Shown: piece after piece, positions 59,687 to 64,000 of the stretch
Layout: every line of letters begins with the position of its first letter
Position numbering within the stretch: the stretch's first letter is position 1
DNA from: Pseudomonadales bacterium
GTDB lineage: Bacteria; Pseudomonadota; Gammaproteobacteria; Pseudomonadales; Azotimanducaceae
Direction of reading: 5' to 3'
Length of the DNA: 64,000 bases
Assembly: GCA_028277965.1 (NCBI GenBank)
Contig: JANQFF010000103.1
Coordinates: 1-64,000, forward strand
Translations under genes and position numbers: made by a program
Notes under the pieces: model-generated
What the model saw: the letters and a program-made list of their open reading frames with translations, nothing else
Told to the model about the DNA's origin: nothing
Databases searched by the model: none

Positions 59687-61401
59687 TTCTCCTCATTGCT
59701 AAATACACGTGTGTCCTGCTCGTAGTTCTTGGATTTGCGGAGTTGCGTAGTGTATCAGCGGCGGTCAAACACCTCGTACTCGCGCTAGGGCTCTTTTCGC
59801 TTCCGCTGCTCTATCTCTCTGGCGAACTGATTCCCGCTCCGGATTACCTGACGTTGCCTGAACCGATTGTCGAATGGGCCCACTCAACATCCCGTGGCGG
59901 GGAAATGATAGTCATGCGTGAAATGGCAACGAGACCGGCTGGTTCACCAACGTCACCGATTGTCTTCTACCTGATGGTCACCGGGCTTTTTGTTGCCCGG
60001 TGGCTTTGGCTCGTTGTCTGTACAGCCATTCGCATACGAAGGGGCAAACGACTTGATCTGAACGTCGAAGGCATTCGGGGAGTGTGCCTGCCTGGGATAA
60101 AGAGCCCCTTTGCGTGGGGGATCCTGCGCGGAATCATTGCGGTCCCGGAAAGTTTTATGGATTGGCCGCACTACAGGAGGTCGATTGTGCTGTCTCATGA
60201 ATCTGCGCATCTGCGGCGCCGGGATGCGCTCCTGTCCATCGTGTCCGCGTTTTACGCGTGTCTGTTGTGGTGGCACCCGCTTGTGTGGATCGTGCGGCGA
60301 CGAATGACGGCTGAAGCCGAGAAAGCGTGTGATGACCTGGTGCTGGCGGATGGTTTTAACGCGGTGGAGTACGCGGAAGTACTCCTTTCGATTAAAAGGG
60401 GTCACCAGCCTGGTTTGGTGGTGTCGATGGCGGGACACTCGAACCTGACGAGAAGAATTCACGCGCTGCTCGATAAACACCTGAGGAGGAGACCAATGAG
60501 TTTTCGACGTTTCTCTACAACTGCGGTTTTGTTTCTGACGATGATTGCGCCGTTGGCTGGGATTGGTCAGGGAGGCTCGGTGCAACCGGTTTCTGCTGAA
60601 ATCCTGCCCGTTCTTGAATCAGTACAGGCACTGATTAAGGAAACACGTTATGAAGAAGCCAAAGCAGACCTTTATGAATTGATGAACACAGCTGAGCTAA
60701 GCGGCAACGAAACGGGCCAGGTCTACAACCTGATCGGGTATATCCACTTTCTGGAGGACAACTACCCGGAAGCGATTGAGGCCTATGAAAACGCTCTTCG
60801 TTCGTATGGCATACCTGAAGGTCTCAGACACATGACTCTGTACACGCTCGCGCAGTTGAATTTCGTTGAGGGGCACTATGAAGCAGCACTGTCATGGGTA
60901 GAACAGTGGCATGAGCGTGCGGCGACGCCAGGGCCGGTGCCTTTTGTTTTTATGGCGCAGACACTGTACCAGCTGAAGCGTTATCCGGAATCGTTGGAGA
61001 AGTTGAACCAGGGGCTTGCAGAAGCGGAACTGCGAGGAAGTGAGGTCAGTCCCAGATGGCTCGAACTCAGAGCATACCTTAAGCACGTGATTGAAACTGG
61101 AGAGGCTGGCCGAATCCCCGAGAACGGGGATTCGGATGTCATGCTGGTTGTCAGGGTGCGCCCTGTCTATCCAGAGGAAGCAAAACGCCGTGGTACGGAA
61201 GGTTATGTTGACGTGCAGTTTACGGTGAGTCCGGATGGTCTGGTACTTGATCCATCTGTAGTTGCGGCGCAACCGGAGAATGTTTTCGACGAGGCAGCGC
61301 TTGAATCAATTGTCAGGTATAGGTTCAAACCCCGTGTGCTAGATGGTTCTCCGGTTGCTGCGGCCGGTGTGCGCCACCGGGTCGAGTTTACACTCGACTA
61401 A
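59683..61401 (+). CDS. M56 (BlaR1-like) peptidase with TPR and TonB C-terminal domain
   Basis: The protein has 572 residues. The first 320 have four or more membrane helices and the zinc protease motif HESAH (172-176) with the later Glu in EKACDDLVL. After another hydrophobic segment (TTAVLFLTMIAPLAG), residues about 325-470 show TPR-like helix pairs (YNLIGYIHFLEDNYPEAIEAYENAL), and about 480-572 are a TonB C-terminal domain (PVYPEEAKRRGTEGYVDVQFTVSPDG, in parts). It differs from BlaR1 by having TPR and TonB parts instead of a penicillin-binding sensor. What it senses is unknown. Confidence 0.85.
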   Translation: MILLIAKYTCVLLVVLGFAELRSVSAAVKHLVLALGLFSLPLLYLSGELIPAPDYLTLPEPIVEWAHSTSRGGEMIVMREMATRPAGSPTSPIVFYLMVTGLFVARWLWLVVCTAIRIRRGKRLDLNVEGIRGVCLPGIKSPFAWGILRGIIAVPESFMDWPHYRRSIVLSHESAHLRRRDALLSIVSAFYACLLWWHPLVWIVRRRMTAEAEKACDDLVLADGFNAVEYAEVLLSIKRGHQPGLVVSMAGHSNLTRRIHALLDKHLRRRPMSFRRFSTTAVLFLTMIAPLAGIGQGGSVQPVSAEILPVLESVQALIKETRYEEAKADLYELMNTAELSGNETGQVYNLIGYIHFLEDNYPEAIEAYENALRSYGIPEGLRHMTLYTLAQLNFVEGHYEAALSWVEQWHERAATPGPVPFVFMAQTLYQLKRYPESLEKLNQGLAEAELRGSEVSPRWLELRAYLKHVIETGEAGRIPENGDSDVMLVVRVRPVYPEEAKRRGTEGYVDVQFTVSPDGLVLDPSVVAAQPENVFDEAALESIVRYRFKPRVLDGSPVAAAGVRHRVEFTLD

Positions 61402-61862
61402 CGCTGCAGCAGTTCGGCTCCGGATGTAATGAACGCCTTCCATGTGTCGTCCATCTGTGGCTCCCATCGATCCAGAAGCTGAGTCCGGGCGGCTGCTTCT
61501 TCCAGACCCACAACGTGGTGCAGATACAGATAGAGAAACGCTGATACCCGGGCGTTTACAGCACAGTGCACAAAAACTCTCCGGGGTTTGAGCGTTTCCA
61601 TCAGCCCCACAAACGTCTGCAACTCGTCCATGGTCGGGGATTCGAATTTAACGGGTATCTGGAAGTAGGCCATGTCGAGCGCGGTGACCAGACTGCTTTC
61701 GTCGGGTAGCGCATTGTCAGAAGAGGGCAGCGCCAGGTTAACGACAGCTTCGTATCCGGCGTCGGCGATCAGCTGGAATTCGTCCCTGGATGGCTGACCA
61801 CTACACCCTATCTGATCGGTGATCTGTTCGAAGTGATAGATCTGTTCAATGGGAGGGGTCAT
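61398..61862 (-). CDS. Protein-tyrosine-phosphatase-like protein with CX4R loop
   Basis: The protein has 154 residues. It has SGQPSRDEFQLIADAGYEAVVNLALP, the DUF442/BLH type start of the DSP fold, and a loop VHCAVNARVS in which Cys100 and Arg105 are four residues apart rather than the usual five. It might still be a phosphatase or bind phosphate in another way. It converges with the M56 gene (overlap of 4 bp). GGAAG lies seven bases before the ATG. Confidence 0.7.
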   Translation of the reverse strand: MTPPIEQIYHFEQITDQIGCSGQPSRDEFQLIADAGYEAVVNLALPSSDNALPDESSLVTALDMAYFQIPVKFESPTMDELQTFVGLMETLKPRRVFVHCAVNARVSAFLYLYLHHVVGLEEAAARTQLLDRWEPQMDDTWKAFITSGAELLQR

Positions 61863-61945
61863 CGGTTAACTTCCATGCATAGAGCGCGGAGATAGTATCG
61901 GAGATTCGAGTGCTGTTCCCTGAACAACCTGAAATGCGCTGATGA

Positions 61946-62683
61946 ATGGAATTCAGTCGCGGCAGTCACGTGAGTGACAATCCCATAGAAGGGTATCGGG
62001 CAGAAGCCCGTCGCCGGGGGCATTTCAGTGCCATGCGCGGGCGTATGGCACATCACGCGCATCGGTGGCTGGGTCTGTATGTGGCCAGCGTCTGGGCGGG
62101 ACCGTTCGATCTAAATCGTAAGGACGATCCGCCGCCCATTCCCGACGATTGCCAGCTGCGTCGCCTGGTTCCGGAAGATATTGAACCCCTGAGCCGTGAC
62201 GAAAAGCTTGCGATCGACCCGCTTGCTTACGAGTTTGCGTTTGCTCACGATCACATGCCGCTGGGACTGTTCATCGGCCCTCAGCTCGTTCACTACACGA
62301 TCTTCGGTCACACGGTAGCACCGGGTCCACACGGGATGGTCATCCGGCTGAGACCGGGGCTCATGTACATCTGGCGGACTTACACTCATCCGGACTTTCG
62401 GGGGCGCAGGCTCATCCAGGTTCGCACTCACTTTACCCGTCAGAACTGGCACAGTTTCGATTGGGGACGTGAATTTAACGAGTTTGCTTCTTACATCGAT
62501 CTCTCCAATGCTTCGTCGATGATCGCAACGGGTCGACTCAGCGATGAACTGGTTGGATATGCCGGTTTCTGGCATATCGGGGAGCAGGCATTACACTTCC
62601 GGTCCCCGGGGAGTCGTAAACTCGGGTTCAGTTTTGATACGCCACGTACGGACGAGGAAAGGACAGTCCGGTTGATGGGCTAG
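61946..62683 (+). CDS. Possible GNAT-like acetyltransferase
   Basis: The protein has 245 residues from ATG 61946; a GTG at 61970 could also be used, and neither has a good ribosome site. YIWRTYTHPDFRGRRLIQVRTHF resembles the acetyl-CoA binding loop (RGxG-like, here RGRR) and helix. The remainder is poorly matched. The next gene is 21 bp downstream. The call is weak. Confidence 0.45.
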   Translation: MEFSRGSHVSDNPIEGYRAEARRRGHFSAMRGRMAHHAHRWLGLYVASVWAGPFDLNRKDDPPPIPDDCQLRRLVPEDIEPLSRDEKLAIDPLAYEFAFAHDHMPLGLFIGPQLVHYTIFGHTVAPGPHGMVIRLRPGLMYIWRTYTHPDFRGRRLIQVRTHFTRQNWHSFDWGREFNEFASYIDLSNASSMIATGRLSDELVGYAGFWHIGEQALHFRSPGSRKLGFSFDTPRTDEERTVRLMG

Positions 62684-62704
62684 ATCCCCAAAAGGCAGCG
62701 GGAA

Positions 62705-63313
62705 ATGAATGAGAGTGAAGTCAGCATCGCCTTCAAGGCGCACATGGGTTGGGTCAACGCGGTTGTTGTCTTGAGCGGTACACCGGAGCCGGAGCCACTC
62801 AGGGTCCAGCGGATCACCATTGCGGACAAGGCGGACCGTGAGGTGAGCGAGCCCTATCACGTGGCCGGTGGCTGGCAGGGTCTGGAACAGGTTCCGAAAC
62901 CAGATAACCCAGCGGAGATTATTGAGCGGGGTCGTGCCAAACAGGTTGCACGAGCGGCAGAAGAATTTACCGATTTCCAGAGGTTGCTCAGCGATGACGG
63001 GCTGATCTGGAAGCGCGCAGTGGTGCTGACGACACGTGGCATTGTTCACTCGTTGGAAGATGCACTTGCACACCACTCCCACATTCATGTAGCGGAAGGC
63101 GAAGCAATACGGGATGCAACGCGTTCAGCACTTGCCCATGTCAAAGTCCATACTGCTGACCAGGACGAGAAGAGCACTCTCGATACAGCAGGAGAGCGGC
63201 TGGGCAAAAGCAGTAGTGAATGTGATGAATGGATGAAGGCAATGAAACCGGGGAAGTGTAAATGGGCGAAAGAAGAGCGGCTGATCGCATGGGCAGCCTG
63301 GTTACATAGCTGA
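62705..63313 (+). CDS. Conserved hypothetical protein
   Basis: The protein has 202 residues. It starts with SIAFKAHMGWVNAVVVLSG, a strand-rich segment with a conserved His-x-Gly-Trp, then GRAKQVARAAEEF and a helical C-terminal part with many Lys and Trp (KPGKCKWAKEERLIAWAAW). I recall similar hypothetical proteins in proteobacteria but no function. Its stop codon lies in a 15-bp tandem repeat. Confidence 0.6.
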   Translation: MNESEVSIAFKAHMGWVNAVVVLSGTPEPEPLRVQRITIADKADREVSEPYHVAGGWQGLEQVPKPDNPAEIIERGRAKQVARAAEEFTDFQRLLSDDGLIWKRAVVLTTRGIVHSLEDALAHHSHIHVAEGEAIRDATRSALAHVKVHTADQDEKSTLDTAGERLGKSSSECDEWMKAMKPGKCKWAKEERLIAWAAWLHS

Positions 63314-63334
63314 GAGATGCATAGCTTAGAGATG
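63305..63334. repeat. 15-bp tandem duplication across a stop codon
   Basis: CATAGCTGAGAGATG (63305-63319) is followed directly by CATAGCTTAGAGATG (63320-63334), with one change (G at 63312 to T at 63327). The first copy contains the TGA stop of the preceding gene. The change removes a second TGA. Confidence 0.8.
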
Positions 63335-63342
63335 CAAGTGAA

Positions 63343-64000
63343 ATGAGTCTCTACCCAATCAGTGTGGTTGACGTTTTTGCCGAAAAACCCCTGGCCGGAA
63401 ACCAGTTGGCGGTTGTCGAGGATGCGGCATCTCTCACTGATGATGAGATGCAGCGAATTGCGCGGGAGACCAACTATTCCGAAACGACGTTTGTCCTGGA
63501 AAGGGGGACCGACCGGGCGACTGTGAGGATATTCACCCCTGCCTGGGAGTTGCCATTTGCAGGCCACCCTACGGTTGGCACCGCATGGCAGCTGACGGGT
63601 GGCGAAGGCAGTATCACGCTGGACCTCCCGGTGGGCCCGGTGGCAGTCACATTCGAAAATGGGATCGGCTGGATGACACCGCCGGAGGTGTCCTTCAGCG
63701 ACGGGATTGATCCGCAAACGGCTGCTGACCTGATTGGCATCGATGCCGAAGGGTTCAGTTCCGATTGGCCTGTCGAGTGCGCTGAAGTTGGACCGCGATT
63801 TGTACTGCTGCCAGTCCGGGATCTGGATGTTCTGAAATCTGCCAGGTTGAATGGTGATCTGCACGAGCGTCTGGTAGCCGAAGGCAGGTCAGTGCAGTGC
63901 GTATTTGTATTTACTGCAGATGCCTATGCGCCTGGCGAGGCTTTCGAGACACAAGCGGATTTTGCGTCACGCATGTTCTTCAACTCCGCTGGTGTACGGG
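63343..64000 (+). CDS. PhzF-family isomerase/epimerase, 5' part
   Basis: The frame starts at ATG 63343 and runs off the window with 219 codons read. ISVVDVFAEKPLAGNQLAVV is the PhzF start, NYSETTFV holds the catalytic Glu, and LPFAGHPTVGTA is a further signature. PhzF proteins isomerise small acids by a Glu-mediated proton shift; the substrate here is unknown. Family members are commonly 260-300 residues, so the 3' third is missing. Confidence 0.88.
   Translation, partial: MSLYPISVVDVFAEKPLAGNQLAVVEDAASLTDDEMQRIARETNYSETTFVLERGTDRATVRIFTPAWELPFAGHPTVGTAWQLTGGEGSITLDLPVGPVAVTFENGIGWMTPPEVSFSDGIDPQTAADLIGIDAEGFSSDWPVECAEVGPRFVLLPVRDLDVLKSARLNGDLHERLVAEGRSVQCVFVFTADAYAPGEAFETQADFASRMFFNSAGVR

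Noticed and set aside
1..64000. tRNA, rRNA, CRISPR array or intact insertion sequence
   Set aside because: No cloverleaf, regularly spaced repeats, transposase frame or rRNA-like sequence was seen on reading; a dedicated tRNA and repeat scan was not possible here.

Overview
The window is about 64 kb of a moderately GC-rich genome, very probably a free-living, possibly marine, gammaproteobacterium. The evidence is a flagellar regulon of the Pseudomonas/Vibrio polar type (FleQ-FleS-FleR, FlhF-FleN, FliA-FlgM), Na+-type PomA/PomB stators, and an accessory half rich in TRAP transport, sulfatase, MaoC-like, RND and diiron-type genes. No rRNA, tRNA, CRISPR array, intact IS or prophage was seen.

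Positions 1-31297 are almost entirely flagellar. In order: the 3' end of a flagellin gene, flaG, fliD, fliS, a fliT-like gene and a MarR-type regulator; fleQ; fleS-fleR-fliE-fliF-fliG-fliH-fliI-fliJ; a STAS-like gene; pomA-pomB; then on the minus strand fliK, fliL-M-N-O-P-Q-R-flhB-flhA-flhF-fleN-fliA and a DUF2802 gene, and further right flgA and flgM-flgN-pilZ. A divergent HDOD-GGDEF gene closes the block. The promoters I can read suggest the usual cascade. Close sigma54 (-24/-12) matches lie before fliD, fleS, fliL, fliK and flgA. Sigma28-like sites lie before flgM, pomA and the HDOD-GGDEF gene. So FleQ plus sigma54 would drive fleSR and the basal body genes, while FliA, held by FlgM, would drive stators and a cyclic-di-GMP enzyme. 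Genes are tightly coupled, with many 4-bp and an unusual series of 8-bp start/stop overlaps.

Positions 31298-44580 are metabolic and transport genes: a small secreted Cys-containing protein; two paralogous secreted proteins of an uncharacterised family on either side of an amidohydrolase; on the minus strand an RND-type exporter, a PurN-like formyltransferase, a MaoC-like protein and a TRAP transporter (dctMQP); then the proton-translocating transhydrogenase pntAA-pntAB-pntB with a clear terminator.

Positions 44597-54363 hold a TetR-headed cluster (FAD oxidoreductase, two SnoaL-like proteins, a periplasmic sulfatase, a DUF3179-like membrane protein) followed by an RND efflux pair. Positions 54451-57782 hold the most unusual block: a ferritin-like protein with diiron ligands, a paralogue that has lost them, two small SCP2-like proteins and an FmdB zinc-ribbon protein whose start abuts a REP-like hairpin. 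Positions 57779-64000 carry a metallo-beta-lactamase-fold hydrolase, a DUF2306 protein, a BlaI-type repressor with an M56 peptidase-TPR-TonB fusion, a CX4R phosphatase-like protein, two poorly known proteins and the 5' part of a PhzF-family gene.
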